Below, piece after piece: positions 8,723-18,930 of a stretch of 64,000 bases of DNA (positions are counted from its first letter, which is position 1; every line of letters starts with the position of its first letter). The DNA lies in NCBI RefSeq assembly GCF_014195095.1, contig NZ_JACIBC010000001.1, positions 1 through 64,000 of the forward strand, in the 5' to 3' direction. The DNA comes from Rhizobium sp. BK602. Its GTDB lineage: Bacteria; Pseudomonadota; Alphaproteobacteria; Rhizobiales; Rhizobiaceae. Under the pieces are notes generated by a model that saw nothing but the letters and a program-made list of their open reading frames with translations, was not told the origin of the DNA and did no database searches. A program made the translations under genes and the position numbers.

Positions 8723-9187
8723 CTAGCGCGGCAGGCGTCTTATGGCTTCGTCGATCAATTGATTGGCGACCATCATGCGCATCGTCGCCTGATCGCGAAA
8801 GGGCGGGGCGACGCCGTCGGGGTGATTGGCCTTGGCGAAGGCGCGGCGTTTCTCATGCAGCTGCTGAAGCGTATGCTGCGGCGTGATCGCCAATTCGCTT
8901 GCCACCTCTTCCCGCGAGGTCCGCGCCAGATGTTCCGGCATGGCGGGCGGTTCCGGCTCTTTCTCTTCGGGTTCCGGTTCGGGCGCGGGGATTTCGTTGC
9001 CGAGGTTGTCGACATAGGCGTCGTCCGGGCGGGCGGACGCTGTCCGCTCGCCGCCTGGAACGGTGGCGACGAAGCTCACATTGAGGCCGCGAACGCGATG
9101 CGTCGCCTCGTCCTTCTCCGACTTGTCTTCTTCTTCCGTATCGAGACGATCGAGGACGGATTGAAACAGCGATTGTCCAAACAACAT
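8723..9187 (-). CDS. J-domain-like protein with C-terminal HPD motif
   Basis: A 154-residue protein. The N-terminal 80 residues are acidic, proline- and glutamate-rich and look unstructured. The C-terminal part (about 105-152) reads LQQLHEKRRAFAKANHPD and then a helix, which matches helix II, the HPD loop and helix III of DnaJ domains. It lacks zinc fingers or other DnaJ parts, so a specialised co-chaperone or a degenerate J domain is possible. A GGAGG lies 7 bp before the ATG at 9187. It converges with, and abuts, the small membrane protein gene. Function beyond the HPD motif is unknown. Confidence 0.7.
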   Translation of the reverse strand: MLFGQSLFQSVLDRLDTEEEDKSEKDEATHRVRGLNVSFVATVPGGERTASARPDDAYVDNLGNEIPAPEPEPEEKEPEPPAMPEHLARTSREEVASELAITPQHTLQQLHEKRRAFAKANHPDGVAPPFRDQATMRMMVANQLIDEAIRRLPR

Positions 9188-9291
9188 GCCTGCCTCCTGC
9201 GGCGCAGAAGCTAGTCGTGCAAGTTGGCGCGGAGCTTATGGCCGGCACGCCATTCCGAGACTTCGTTGGCCGCGACTTCGCTGGCTCGGCC

Positions 9292-10308
9292 TCATGCCAG
9301 GAGAAGATTGCGGCTTTCCTGCAGGATCATGTCGTACAAAAGCCGCGCGCTCGGCGGCATGGCGCGTTCGCGGGCGGTGATCAGGCTGTAGGGCTGTACC
9401 TCGATGTCGAAATCGATCGGCAGAATGCAGGATTCGCCTGCCTCGGAATTCTGCCCGCAGATGAATTGCGCCATGTCGAGCGCGATCGGGGTGATGGCGT
9501 CGGTCTTGCAGACCACGGCAAGGGTCAGCAGCAGGGAAGAGGTGTTGATGATGTTTTCCGGCAACGGAACGCCCGCGGTCAGGAAGATGTTCTCGACCTT
9601 GCGGCGCAGCAGCGTGCCAGGCGGCTGGAACACCCAATCATAAGCCGGCAGATCCTCGAGGCTGGCCACCCCCTTCTTCAACAGCGGATGTCCGCTGCGG
9701 ACGACGAGACAGGCCTTCTCCACGCCGATCTCGGAGGCGGTGAACAGCCGCGGATTGAGTTCGTCGGGAATGCGGCTGATGATGAAGTCGTGGCGGGCGG
9801 CGAGCAGTTCGCGCGCGAGCACGTTGCTGTTGTCGACCTCGATGTTGATCTCGATGCCAGGATAGGCGCGCGTGACGCGCTGGATCGCCGGCACGACCAG
9901 GCTGATCGCCGGCGCCGTCACCGCGCCGAGAAAGACGGAGCCGCCCTTACCGGTCCTGAGCTCGCCGATCTCGCGGCCGGCCTCGCGCAATTCCAGCAGG
10001 ATCTTGCGCGCCCGCTTGGCCAGCGCCAGGCCGAAAGGTGTCAGCACGACGCCGCGCGCGACACGCTCGTAGAGCGGACTCTTGACGATGGACTCCATTT
10101 CGGAGAGCATCCGCGAAGCCGCAGGTTGTGACATGTTCATGGACTCAGCGGCGGCCGAAATCTGCCCGTGATCCTCGATCGTGACGATCATCCGCAGGTG
10201 ATTGAGCTTCAAACCGGCTCTGAGCAGCGTATCGTCACGAAAACTGTCCGAGTGAATCTCTATGCCTTCACTCGCATAATCGTTATATATTTTCTCCATC
10301 ATGGCCAT
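9292..10308 (-). CDS. gbpR: LysR-type regulator GbpR
   Basis: A 338-residue LysR regulator. The helix-turn-helix is at about 36-95 (LNHLRMIVTIEDHGQISAAAESMNMSQPAASRML), followed by a LysR substrate domain. An unusually long N-terminal lead of about 35 residues precedes the HTH. Its divergent placement next to chvE is the arrangement described for GbpR in Agrobacterium, which controls chvE in response to galactose, arabinose and related sugars. The ATG at 10308 follows a GGGGGA. The name rests on context plus family. Confidence 0.88.
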   Translation of the reverse strand: MAMMEKIYNDYASEGIEIHSDSFRDDTLLRAGLKLNHLRMIVTIEDHGQISAAAESMNMSQPAASRMLSEMESIVKSPLYERVARGVVLTPFGLALAKRARKILLELREAGREIGELRTGKGGSVFLGAVTAPAISLVVPAIQRVTRAYPGIEINIEVDNSNVLARELLAARHDFIISRIPDELNPRLFTASEIGVEKACLVVRSGHPLLKKGVASLEDLPAYDWVFQPPGTLLRRKVENIFLTAGVPLPENIINTSSLLLTLAVVCKTDAITPIALDMAQFICGQNSEAGESCILPIDFDIEVQPYSLITARERAMPPSARLLYDMILQESRNLLLA

Positions 10309-10348
10309 TTTTCCCCCTTCGCGGCAAAAAAGTACTATTTTTTAACAT

Positions 10349-10415
10349 TATACCAAATTCGGTATATGTTTTGCCAGTTATTCTATTTGACAGTTATACG
10401 AAATCGTACGAGTTT
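10349..10415. promoter_or_regulatory. gbpR-chvE divergent promoter with palindromes
   Basis: An 18-bp palindrome TATACC-AAATTC-GGTATA lies at 10349-10366. A related TACGA-AA-TCGTA palindrome lies at about 10397-10408, inside the spacer of a possible chvE promoter (TTGACA at 10387-10392). Both fit LysR-type (T-N11-A-like) sites for GbpR. The -10 of this promoter is weak. Confidence 0.55.
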
Positions 10416-10571
10416 GCCCAGCGTGCGCTGGGTACAGCTCATGCACGTGAGAGCGTGGAGGAGTCCTACTTCGTTTCTCACAACCAGAAGTAACCCATTC
10501 CTTCTACGGAACCTGCCGCAGTTTCGGGCGGGCATTTTTTGTCCGCTGCAATATTAACAAGGGAGAGAGTA

Positions 10572-11636
10572 ATGAAATCCATTATCTCATTGATGGCTGC
10601 CACTGCCTTCGGCGTCGCCTCGCTGATGACACCTGCCTTCGCGGCCGACAAGGGCACCGTCGGCATCGCCATGCCGACCAAGGCTTCGGCTCGCTGGATC
10701 GATGACGGCAACAACATCGTCAAGCAGCTTCAGGCTGCCGGTTACGGCACCGACCTGCAGTATGGCGACGACGACATTCCGAACCAGCTCTCGCAGATCG
10801 AAAACATGGTCACGAAGGGCGACAAGGTTCTCGTCATCGCTTCGATCGACGGCACCACGCTGTCCGACGTTCTGCAGAAGGCGCACGATGCCGGCATCAA
10901 GGTCATCGCCTATGACCGTCTGATCCGCAACAGCGGCAACGTCGACTACTACGCCACCTTCGACAACTTCAAGGTTGGCGTTCTCCAGGCCGGCTCGATC
11001 GTCGACGCCCTGGGCCTCAAGGACGGCAAGGGTCCGTTCAACATCGAGCTCTTCGGCGGTTCGCCGGACGACAACAACGCCTTCTTCTTCTATGACGGCG
11101 CAATGTCGGTCCTGAAGCCCTACATCGACAGCGGCAAGCTGGTCGTGAAGTCCGGCCAGATGGGCATGGACAAGGTCGGTACGCTGCGTTGGGACCCGGC
11201 AACGGCCCAGGCTCGTATGGATAACCTGCTGTCGGCCTACTACACCGACGCTCACGTCGACGCCGTTCTGTCTCCGTACGACGGTCTGTCGATCGGTATC
11301 CTCTCCTCGCTCAAGGGCGTTGGTTACGGCACCGGCGGCGTGAAGCTGCCGATCGTTACCGGTCAGGACTCCGAAATTCCGTCGGTCAAGTCGATCATCG
11401 CTGGCGAGCAGCACTCGACGATCTTCAAGGACACCCGTGACCTCGCCAAGGTCACCGTCAGCATGGTCAACGCGCTGATGGAAGGCAAGACGCCTGAAGT
11501 CAACGACACCAAGACCTACGACAACGGTGTCAAGGTTGTTCCGTCCTACCTGCTGACCCCGGTCGCGGTTGACAAGACCAACTACGAGAAGATTCTCGTC
11601 GACGGCGGTTACTACAAGGCTGATCAGCTGAAGTAA
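10572..11636 (+). CDS. chvE: Multiple-sugar periplasmic binding protein ChvE
   Basis: A 354-residue periplasmic sugar-binding protein, the exact length of ChvE. A Sec signal peptide ends at [13 protein letters not shown] (residues 1-25). Peripla_BP_4 blocks include [51 protein letters not shown] and [14 protein letters not shown]. ChvE binds arabinose, galactose, glucose and xylose for the GguAB importer. In Agrobacterium it also interacts with VirA to boost virulence induction. Codon use is noticeably tuned, suggesting high expression. The ATG at 10572 follows GGGAGAGAG. It is divergent from gbpR and followed by gguA. Confidence 0.95.
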   Translation: MKSIISLMAATAFGVASLMTPAFAADKGTVGIAMPTKASARWIDDGNNIVKQLQAAGYGTDLQYGDDDIPNQLSQIENMVTKGDKVLVIASIDGTTLSDVLQKAHDAGIKVIAYDRLIRNSGNVDYYATFDNFKVGVLQAGSIVDALGLKDGKGPFNIELFGGSPDDNNAFFFYDGAMSVLKPYIDSGKLVVKSGQMGMDKVGTLRWDPATAQARMDNLLSAYYTDAHVDAVLSPYDGLSIGILSSLKGVGYGTGGVKLPIVTGQDSEIPSVKSIIAGEQHSTIFKDTRDLAKVTVSMVNALMEGKTPEVNDTKTYDNGVKVVPSYLLTPVAVDKTNYEKILVDGGYYKADQLK

Positions 11637-11653
11637 TTTTCCAATATAGCGGT

Positions 11654-11679
11654 CAGGGCTCGCCGAAATGCGGGCCCTG
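11654..11679 (+). other. Intercistronic hairpin between chvE and gguA
   Basis: CAGGGCTCGC pairs with GCGGGCCCTG (one G-U pair) around a 6-nt loop, 17 bp after the chvE stop. The sequence after it is only mildly T-rich. Like the hairpin after xylF, it probably protects or partly terminates the binding-protein transcript. Confidence 0.55.
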
Positions 11680-11741
11680 GCTTTGATATTTCAGACGATC
11701 GCGCGGTCTGCTATGTTTGATCGCGGCGTTGGATACGGACA

Positions 11742-13280
11742 ATGGACAATACCATCCTCGAAATGCGGAGCATTACCAAGTCGTTCCCCGGTGTGAACGC
11801 CCTGGAAAATGTCAATCTGAAGGTACGCCAGGGCGAGATTCATGCTTTGGTCGGCGAAAATGGAGCCGGCAAGTCCACTCTCATGAAGGTGCTCTCGGGG
11901 GTTTACCCGGCCGGCACCTACGATGGCGATATCTATTATGATGGCGCGGTCCGCCAGTTCAGGACCATCAAGGATTCCGAGGAAATCGGCATCATCATCA
12001 TCCATCAGGAGCTGGCGCTCGTGCCGCTTCTGTCGATCGCCGAAAACATCTTCCTGGGCAATGAGGTCGTCGCCAATGGCATGATCAATTGGCAGGAAAC
12101 CTTCACGCGCACCAAGCAGCTCCTCGCCAAGGTGGGCCTCAAGGAATCTCCGAATACGCTCGTCACCGACATCGGCGTCGGCAAGCAGCAGCTCGTCGAG
12201 ATCGCCAAGGCCCTGTCGAAGAGCGTCAAGCTTCTCATTCTCGACGAGCCGACGGCATCGCTCAACGAAAGCGATTCCGATGCTCTCCTCAATCTCCTCA
12301 TGGAGTTCCGCAACCAGGGCATCACGTCGATCATCATCACGCACAAGCTGAACGAAGTGCGCAAGGTGGCCGATCAGATCACGGTCCTGCGCGACGGCAT
12401 GGCGGTGAAGGCGCTGGACTGTCACGAGGAAGAGATCAGCGAAGATATCATCATCCGCAACATGGTGGGCCGGGAGCTCGCCGACCGCTATCCGCCGCGC
12501 TCGGTGCCGATCGGCGAGACGATCTTCGAAGTCAAGAACTGGAATGCGTTCCATCAGCAGCATCGCGATCGTCAGGTTCTGCACAATATCAACATCAACG
12601 TGCGCAAGGGCGAAGTGGTCGGCATTGCCGGCCTGATGGGCGCGGGGCGTACCGAATTCGCCATGAGCGTCTTCGGCAAGTCCTATGGCCACAAGATCAG
12701 CGGCGAAGTCTTCGTTGACGGCAAGCAGGTCGATACCAGCACCGTTCGCCGGGCGATCGACGCCGGTCTCGCCTATGTGACGGAAGACCGCAAGCAGCTC
12801 GGCCTCGTTCTGACGAACAATATCCTGCACAATACGACGCTCGCCAATCTGATGGGCGTCTCGAAGGGAACGGTCATCGACGACGTGCGCGAGCTGCAGG
12901 TGGCGACGAACTATCGCGCCAAGCTGCGTATCCGTTCGTCCGGTGTCTTCCAGGAGGCAGGCAACCTGTCCGGCGGCAACCAGCAGAAGGTGGTGCTGTC
13001 GAAGTGGCTGTTCTCCGATCCGGATGTCCTGATTCTCGACGAGCCGACACGCGGCATCGATGTCGGCGCCAAATACGAAATCTATTCCATCATCAACCAG
13101 CTTGCCGCCGACGGAAAGGGCGTTCTGATGATTTCATCGGAAATGCCAGAGCTTCTCGGTACCTGCGACCGCATCTACGTCATGAACGAGGGTCGAATCG
13201 TTGCCGAACTGCCGAAGGCAGAGGCAAGCCAGGAAAGTATCATGCGCGCTATCATGCGCTCAGGGGAGAAGCATCAATGA
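11742..13280 (+). CDS. gguA: Sugar ABC transporter ATPase GguA (MmsA-type)
   Basis: A 512-residue ATPase with two nucleotide-binding domains. Domain 1 has an intact Walker A (GENGAGKST, about 38-46) and [10 protein letters not shown]. Domain 2 has the degenerate Walker A (GLMGAGRTE) usual for these proteins, but an intact signature LSGGNQQKV and [11 protein letters not shown]. It energises uptake of sugars delivered by ChvE through GguB. The gene lies 105 bp after chvE, and its stop overlaps the gguB start (ATGA at 13277-13280). Confidence 0.93.
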   Translation: MDNTILEMRSITKSFPGVNALENVNLKVRQGEIHALVGENGAGKSTLMKVLSGVYPAGTYDGDIYYDGAVRQFRTIKDSEEIGIIIIHQELALVPLLSIAENIFLGNEVVANGMINWQETFTRTKQLLAKVGLKESPNTLVTDIGVGKQQLVEIAKALSKSVKLLILDEPTASLNESDSDALLNLLMEFRNQGITSIIITHKLNEVRKVADQITVLRDGMAVKALDCHEEEISEDIIIRNMVGRELADRYPPRSVPIGETIFEVKNWNAFHQQHRDRQVLHNININVRKGEVVGIAGLMGAGRTEFAMSVFGKSYGHKISGEVFVDGKQVDTSTVRRAIDAGLAYVTEDRKQLGLVLTNNILHNTTLANLMGVSKGTVIDDVRELQVATNYRAKLRIRSSGVFQEAGNLSGGNQQKVVLSKWLFSDPDVLILDEPTRGIDVGAKYEIYSIINQLAADGKGVLMISSEMPELLGTCDRIYVMNEGRIVAELPKAEASQESIMRAIMRSGEKHQ

Positions 13281-14485
13281 GTTCGGCCAACCCAGCCACG
13301 GAAAGCAGCCACGTCGTTTCCATCGGCGACCATATCCGCAACAACATCCGCGAATACGGCATGTTGATCGCGCTCGTCGTCATCATGCTGCTGTTTCAAT
13401 ATCTCACCAACGGCGTTCTGTTCAGGCCGCAAAACCTGACCAACATCGTGCTGCAGAACTCGTTCATCGTCATCATGGCGCTCGGTATGCTGCTGGTCAT
13501 CGTGGCCGGCCATATCGACTTGTCCGTCGGTTCCGTGGTCGGCTTCGTGGGTGCGGTTGCGGGCGTTCTGGTCGTGCAGATGCACATGAACCTGGCGCTG
13601 GCAACAGTCATTTGTCTGCTGATGGGGGCCGCGGTCGGTGCCTGGCACGGATATTTCATCGCCTACCACCGCATTCCGTCGTTCATCGTCACCCTGTCGG
13701 GCATGCTGGTCTTCCGCGGCCTGACCTATACGATCATCAATACGACGGGTAACGGCAGCAGTATCGGTCCGTTCCCGCCGGCCTTCCAGATCGTGGCGAC
13801 GGGCTTCGTTCCCGATTTCATCGACATGGGTACTATCCGTTCGACGTCGATCTTCCTGACCATCATCATCCCGATCGTCATGTTCCTGCTTGCCTGGCGC
13901 CGCCGCAGCGTGAACGAGAAGCATGGTATCGATGTCGAGCCGTTCAGCTTCTTCCTCGGTCAGAATCTGGTGGTTGCCGCCGCAACCATCTTCATCGGCT
14001 ATCAGATTTCTTCCTACCGAGGCCTGCCGAACGTTCTGATCCTCATGCTGTTGCTGATCGCGCTCTATAGCTTCGCGACGCAGCGCACCACGATCGGTCG
14101 CCGCATCTATGCCATGGGTGGCAACGAAAAGGCGACAAAGCTTTCGGGTATCGATACCCGCCGCCTGACCTTCTACACTTTCGTCAACATGGGCATTCTT
14201 GCCAGCATCGCCGGCATCATCATCGCCACGCGCCTGAATTCGGCAACGGCCAAGGGCGGCGACGGCCTCGAGCTCGACGTGATCGCGGCCTGCTTCATCG
14301 GTGGCGCTTCTGCCTCCGGCGGCGTCGGCAAGGTGACGGGTGCCGTTATCGGTGCCTTGATCATGGGCGTGTTGAACCAGGGCATGTCGATCCTCGGATA
14401 CCAGACGGACTCGCAGAAGATGATCAAGGGCGCCGTCCTGCTCGCTGCCGTGTTCATCGACGTGTACAACAAGAACAAGGGCTGA
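13277..14485 (+). CDS. gguB: Sugar ABC transporter permease GguB
   Basis: A 402-residue inner-membrane permease of the BPD_transp_2 family with about ten transmembrane segments, for example [35 protein letters not shown] and [18 protein letters not shown]. It forms the membrane channel of the ChvE-GguA-GguB importer. The start at 13277 overlaps the gguA stop by 4 bp, indicating translational coupling. Confidence 0.93.
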   Translation: MSSANPATESSHVVSIGDHIRNNIREYGMLIALVVIMLLFQYLTNGVLFRPQNLTNIVLQNSFIVIMALGMLLVIVAGHIDLSVGSVVGFVGAVAGVLVVQMHMNLALATVICLLMGAAVGAWHGYFIAYHRIPSFIVTLSGMLVFRGLTYTIINTTGNGSSIGPFPPAFQIVATGFVPDFIDMGTIRSTSIFLTIIIPIVMFLLAWRRRSVNEKHGIDVEPFSFFLGQNLVVAAATIFIGYQISSYRGLPNVLILMLLLIALYSFATQRTTIGRRIYAMGGNEKATKLSGIDTRRLTFYTFVNMGILASIAGIIIATRLNSATAKGGDGLELDVIAACFIGGASASGGVGKVTGAVIGALIMGVLNQGMSILGYQTDSQKMIKGAVLLAAVFIDVYNKNKG

Positions 14486-14533
14486 TCGCCGCTCGCGGCC
14501 AGCCACGATTTAAAAACCAAATCCATGACGGGG

Positions 14534-14556
14534 TCCGGCTCTCGCTGAGAGCCGGA
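14534..14556 (+). other. Intercistronic hairpin between gguB and gguC
   Basis: A perfect 10-bp stem (TCCGGCTCTC with GAGAGCCGGA, loop GCT) lies in the 117-bp gap between gguB and gguC. No T-run follows, so it is more likely an mRNA-processing or stability element than a full terminator. Confidence 0.5.
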
Positions 14557-14602
14557 GCGGGATACTGCATCCATGCCCTGTCCATTAGGAAAGGATGAAA
14601 TT

Positions 14603-15601
14603 ATGCTCATTTCCCAGATCAAGGGCTCGAATGGCGACATCATCGTTGCCGTCCGCAACGGGCCGGGGGCTGTGGCGAAGGCTGTCTTGAACGCCGCCAG
14701 CGTTTACGCCCTGGCGCTGGAGGCTGCCGATAGTGGCAAGTCCCTCGTCTCCGTCATCGAGGCACATGGTCTCGGCGAGACGATCGATCTGGAGAAAGCC
14801 TATGCCGAAGGCCGCTTCCTGTCGCCGATCACGCATCCGGATGCCGCTCACCTGCACCTGACCGGCACTGGCCTCACGCATCTCGGCTCCGCCGCGACCC
14901 GCGATTCCATGCACAAGAAGACCACGGAAGCGGCGGAAGAAACGCTGACCGACTCCATGAAGATGTTCAAGATGGGCATCGAAGGCGGCAAGCCGAAGGA
15001 TGGCGAGAAGGGCGTGCAGCCGGAATGGTTCTACAAGGGCAACGGCTACGGCGCGGCTGCGCCGGGTGCCGCGCTTGTCTCTCCCTCTTTCGCGCTCGAT
15101 GGCGGCGAGGAGCCGGAAATGGCGGGCATCTACATCATCGCCAAGGACGGCACGCCCTTCCGCATCGGCTTTGCGCTCTCGAACGAATTTTCCGATCACG
15201 TCACCGAGCGGATCAACTATCTCTATCTCGCCCATTCCAAGCTGCGCCCGGCAAGCTTCGGCCCGGAAATCCGTATCGGCGCGGCGCCCGAGGACATCCG
15301 CGGCTCTTCGCGGATCAAGCGCGGCGACAAGGTGATCTTCGAGAAGCCGTTCCTGTCGGGCGAGGCGAACATGTCGCACACCTTCGCCAATCTCGAATAT
15401 CATCACTTCAAATATGACCTGTTCCGGGTTCCCGGAGACGTGCATGTCCATATGTTCGGTACGGCGACGCTGTCCTTCGCCGAGGGCATCAAGCCGGAGG
15501 CGGGCGACGTCTTTGAGATCGAAGTCGCCGAATTCGGCCTGCCGTTGCGCAATCCGCTTGCTGTCGCCGCCGAGGAGAAGGTGGCGGTTCGCCAGCTCTA
15601 A
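14603..15601 (+). CDS. gguC: GguC / AraD1, FAH-fold 2-keto-3-deoxy-L-arabonate dehydratase
   Basis: A 332-residue protein of the fumarylacetoacetate hydrolase superfamily (GguC/AraD1 group). The expected reaction is dehydration of L-2-keto-3-deoxyarabonate to 2-oxoglutarate semialdehyde. This is supported by its place between the sugar importer, a semialdehyde dehydrogenase and an L-arabonate dehydratase. Blocks such as YFKYDLFRVPGDVHVHMFGTATLSFAEGIKP at the C-terminus resemble FAH metal-site regions. The start at 14603 is chosen because AGGAAAGGA precedes it. GguC was long of unknown role; the AraD1 assignment comes from work on pentose oxidation pathways and is well supported here by context. 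Confidence 0.85.
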   Translation: MLISQIKGSNGDIIVAVRNGPGAVAKAVLNAASVYALALEAADSGKSLVSVIEAHGLGETIDLEKAYAEGRFLSPITHPDAAHLHLTGTGLTHLGSAATRDSMHKKTTEAAEETLTDSMKMFKMGIEGGKPKDGEKGVQPEWFYKGNGYGAAAPGAALVSPSFALDGGEEPEMAGIYIIAKDGTPFRIGFALSNEFSDHVTERINYLYLAHSKLRPASFGPEIRIGAAPEDIRGSSRIKRGDKVIFEKPFLSGEANMSHTFANLEYHHFKYDLFRVPGDVHVHMFGTATLSFAEGIKPEAGDVFEIEVAEFGLPLRNPLAVAAEEKVAVRQL

Positions 15602-15667
15602 TCCGTCGAGACCGGCTGCCCCAGCGCAGCCGGTCGGTTCCAAGAAGATTCAGGAAGGCATGAAGCC

Positions 15668-17101
15668 ATGACCATTCATCAGAACTTGATTGCCGGGGAA
15701 TGGACCGGCGCGACCGGTGCGGAAAACATCAATCCGTCTGATACCAACGAGGTCGTCGGCCTCTATGCCAGCGCCAATGCGCAGGATGTCGCCGATGCGA
15801 TCGCCGCCGCCAAGGCTGCGTTCCCGGCCTGGTCGCGTTCCGGCATCCTCGAGCGTCACGCGATCCTGCGCAAGACCAGCGACGAGATCCTGGCGCGCAA
15901 GGATGAGCTCGGCGCACTGCTTGCCCGCGAAGAGGGCAAGACGCTGCCCGAGGCGATCGGCGAGACGATCCGCGCCGCGCAGATCTTCGATTTCTTCGCC
16001 GGCGAGGCGCTGCGCCTGGCGGGCGAGACGCTGCCTTCGGTGCGCCCGAACATCGGCGTCGAGATCACCCGCGAGCCGCTCGGCGTCATCGGCATCATCA
16101 CGCCCTGGAACTTCCCGATCGCCATTCCGGCCTGGAAGATCGCTCCGGCGCTCTGCTACGGCAACACCATCGTCTTCAAGCCGGCCGACCTCGTGCCCGG
16201 CTGCTCCTGGGCGATCGTCGATATCCTCAACCGCGCCGGCCTGCCGAAGGGTGTGCTGAACCTGGTCATGGGCAAGGGCTCGGTCGTTGGCCAGGCCATG
16301 CTCGACAGCCCGGTTCTCGCCGGCATCACCTTTACCGGTTCGGTCGGCACCGGCAAGCGCGTGGCGCTTTCCTCGGTCGAGCACGGCCGCAAGTACCAGC
16401 TGGAAATGGGCGGCAAGAACCCGATGGTGGTGCTTGAGGATGCCGACCTGACGGTTGCCGTCGAGGCGGCCGCCAATTCCGCCTTCTTCTCGACCGGCCA
16501 GCGCTGCACGGCCTCGTCGCGCCTGATCGTCACCGAGGGTATCCACGACAAGTTCGTGGCGGCGCTGACGGAGAAGCTGAAGACGCTCAATGTCGACAAT
16601 GCCATGAAGTCGGGCACGCATATCGGCCCGGTGGTCGATGCCAAGCAGCTGAAGACGGACACCGACTATATCGAAATCGGCCGACAGGAAGGCGCGAAGC
16701 TCGCTTTCGGCGGCGAAGTCGTCAGCCGCGACACGCCCGGCTTCTACCTGCAGCCGACGCTGTTCACGGAAGCCACGAACGAGATGCGCATCAGCCGCGA
16801 AGAGATTTTCGGGCCGGTCGCCTCGGTCATCCGGGTGAAGGATTACGAGGAGGCTCTCGCTGTGGCCAACGACACGCCGTTTGGTCTCTCCTCTGGCATC
16901 GCCACGACGAGCCTGAAGCATGCGACGCATTTCAAGCGCAATGCCGAAGCGGGCATGGTGATGGTCAACCTGCCGACGGCGGGCGTCGATTTCCACGTGC
17001 CGTTCGGCGGCCGCAAGGGTTCGTCCTTCGGTCCGCGCGAGCAGGGCAAATATGCCGCCGAGTTCTTCACAACCGTCAAGACCGCCTACACGCTGGCCTA
17101 A
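15668..17101 (+). CDS. 2-oxoglutarate semialdehyde dehydrogenase (aldehyde dehydrogenase family)
   Basis: A 477-residue NAD(P)-dependent aldehyde dehydrogenase. Catalytic Cys280 lies in STGQRCTASSR and Glu246 in LEMGGKNP; the cofactor segment is ITPWNFP...KIAPAL (about 144-162). Position between araD1 and the L-arabonate dehydratase gene marks it as the last enzyme of the non-phosphorylating arabinose route, producing 2-oxoglutarate for the TCA cycle (AraE in Azospirillum). Gaps on each side are only about 65 bp, so it is part of the operon. Confidence 0.88.
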   Translation: MTIHQNLIAGEWTGATGAENINPSDTNEVVGLYASANAQDVADAIAAAKAAFPAWSRSGILERHAILRKTSDEILARKDELGALLAREEGKTLPEAIGETIRAAQIFDFFAGEALRLAGETLPSVRPNIGVEITREPLGVIGIITPWNFPIAIPAWKIAPALCYGNTIVFKPADLVPGCSWAIVDILNRAGLPKGVLNLVMGKGSVVGQAMLDSPVLAGITFTGSVGTGKRVALSSVEHGRKYQLEMGGKNPMVVLEDADLTVAVEAAANSAFFSTGQRCTASSRLIVTEGIHDKFVAALTEKLKTLNVDNAMKSGTHIGPVVDAKQLKTDTDYIEIGRQEGAKLAFGGEVVSRDTPGFYLQPTLFTEATNEMRISREEIFGPVASVIRVKDYEEALAVANDTPFGLSSGIATTSLKHATHFKRNAEAGMVMVNLPTAGVDFHVPFGGRKGSSFGPREQGKYAAEFFTTVKTAYTLA

Positions 17102-17164
17102 AAGCCGATTTCAAGGCCCGGGCGCGAACGAGGCGACCCGGGCGACGCAAAGGGTACTGAGACT

Positions 17165-18910
17165 ATGAAAAAGAAAGCTGAATGGCCGCGCAGGCTGCGC
17201 TCCTACGACTGGTTCGGCGGCACCGGCAAGAATGCGATCATGCATCGCTCCTGGATGAAGAACCAGGGCCTGCCGGCCGACACCTTCGACGGCCGGCCGA
17301 TCATCGGCATCTGTAATACCTGGTCGGAGCTGACGCCCTGCAACGCGCATCTGCGCGATCTCGCGGAGCGCGTGAAGCGTGGCGTTTACGAAGCCGGCGG
17401 TTTCCCGGTGGAGTTCCCGGTCTTCTCGGTTGGCGAGAGCACGCTGCGCCCGACGGCGATGATGTTCCGCAACCTGGCGGCCATGGATGTCGAAGAGGCG
17501 ATCCGCGGCAATCCGGTCGACGGCGTCGTGCTGCTCGGCGGCTGCGACAAGACCACGCCCAGCCTGCTGATGGGGGCTGCCTCCGTCGATATCCCGGTCA
17601 TCCTCGTTTCCGGCGGTCCGATGCTGAACGGCAAGTGGCGCGGCAAGGATGTCGGTTCAGGCACGGCCATCTGGCAGTTCTCGGAAATGGTCAAGTCCGG
17701 CGAGATGTCGCTGGACGAATTCATGGACGCGGAGCAGGGCATGGCCCGTTCGGCCGGCAGCTGTATGACCATGGGCACGGCTTCGACCATGGCGTCGATG
17801 GCCGAGGCGCTCGGCATGACGTTGCCCGGCAATGCCGCCATCCCGGCGGTCGATGCGCGTCGCCGCGTCATCTCGCAGCTTTCCGGCCGCCGTATCGTCG
17901 ACATGGTCAAGGAAGACCTGAAGCCTTCCGATATTCTGACCAAGGAAGCCTTCGAGAACGCCATCCGCGTCAACGGCGCCGTCGGCGGCTCGACCAACGC
18001 CGTGCTGCATCTGCTGGCGCTTGCCGGCCGGATCGGCGTCGATCTGTCGCTCGACGACTGGGATCGCCTCGGCCGCGAAGTTCCGACCATCGTCAACCTG
18101 CAGCCTTCCGGCAAGCACCTGATGGAAGAGTTCTATTATGCCGGCGGCCTGCCCGTCGTCATCAAGGCCGTCGGCGAGATGGGCCTGCTGCACAAGGATG
18201 CGATCACCGTCACCGGCGACACGATCTGGAACGGCGTGAAGGACGTAGTCAACTACAATGACGACGTCATCGTCCCGCGCGAGAAGGCGCTGACGCAGTC
18301 GGGCGGTATTGCGGTTCTGCGCGGCAATCTCGCGCCGAAGGGCGCAGTGCTGAAGCCGTCTGCTGCTTCGCCGCATCTGATGCAGCACAAGGGCCGCGCT
18401 GTCGTCTTCGAAAGCATCGAGGACTACCACGCCCGCATCAACCGCGACGATCTCGACATCGACGAGACCTGCATCATGGTGCTGAAGTACTGCGGACCGA
18501 AGGGCTATCCGGGCATGGCCGAAGTCGGCAATATGGGCCTGCCGCCGAAGGTCTTGAAGAAGGGCATCACCGACATGATCCGCATTTCGGATGCGCGCAT
18601 GTCCGGCACCGCCTACGGCACCGTCATCCTGCACACGGCTCCGGAAGCCGCCGATGGCGGACCGCTGGCGCTGGTCCAGAATGGCGATATCATCGCCGTC
18701 GACGTTCCCGCCCGCACCATCCAGCTCGAGATCTCCGACGAGGAATTGGCAAAGCGCCGCGCCGCCTGGGTTTCCCCGGTCAAGCCGCTCACCGGCGGTT
18801 ACGGCGGTCTCTACGTCAAGTCGGTCATGCAGGCCGATACCGGCGCCGACCTCGACTTCCTCGTCGGCCCGCGCGGCTCGGAAATCCCGAACAATCGCGA
18901 CAGCCACTGA
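17165..18910 (+). CDS. L-arabonate dehydratase (IlvD/Edd family)
   Basis: A 581-residue IlvD/Edd-family dehydratase, close in length and pattern to the characterised L-arabinonate dehydratase of Rhizobium leguminosarum. The cluster-binding cysteines are Cys59 (SELTPCNAHL), Cys127 (LLGGCDKTTPS) and Cys200 (AGSCMTMGTAST), which in the family hold a [2Fe-2S] cluster. It converts L-arabonate to 2-keto-3-deoxy-L-arabonate, feeding AraD1. The arabinose dehydrogenase and lactonase are not in this window. A terminator follows directly. Confidence 0.9.
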   Translation: MKKKAEWPRRLRSYDWFGGTGKNAIMHRSWMKNQGLPADTFDGRPIIGICNTWSELTPCNAHLRDLAERVKRGVYEAGGFPVEFPVFSVGESTLRPTAMMFRNLAAMDVEEAIRGNPVDGVVLLGGCDKTTPSLLMGAASVDIPVILVSGGPMLNGKWRGKDVGSGTAIWQFSEMVKSGEMSLDEFMDAEQGMARSAGSCMTMGTASTMASMAEALGMTLPGNAAIPAVDARRRVISQLSGRRIVDMVKEDLKPSDILTKEAFENAIRVNGAVGGSTNAVLHLLALAGRIGVDLSLDDWDRLGREVPTIVNLQPSGKHLMEEFYYAGGLPVVIKAVGEMGLLHKDAITVTGDTIWNGVKDVVNYNDDVIVPREKALTQSGGIAVLRGNLAPKGAVLKPSAASPHLMQHKGRAVVFESIEDYHARINRDDLDIDETCIMVLKYCGPKGYPGMAEVGNMGLPPKVLKKGITDMIRISDARMSGTAYGTVILHTAPEAADGGPLALVQNGDIIAVDVPARTIQLEISDEELAKRRAAWVSPVKPLTGGYGGLYVKSVMQADTGADLDFLVGPRGSEIPNNRDSH

Positions 18911-18930
18911 GATCGATGTCTGGAATTGAA

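Noticed and set aside
14531..14570. Possible TPP riboswitch between gguB and gguC, because CTGAGA occurs near a GC stem
   Set aside because: The second conserved part of a TPP riboswitch is missing; the sequence is explained by a simple hairpin.
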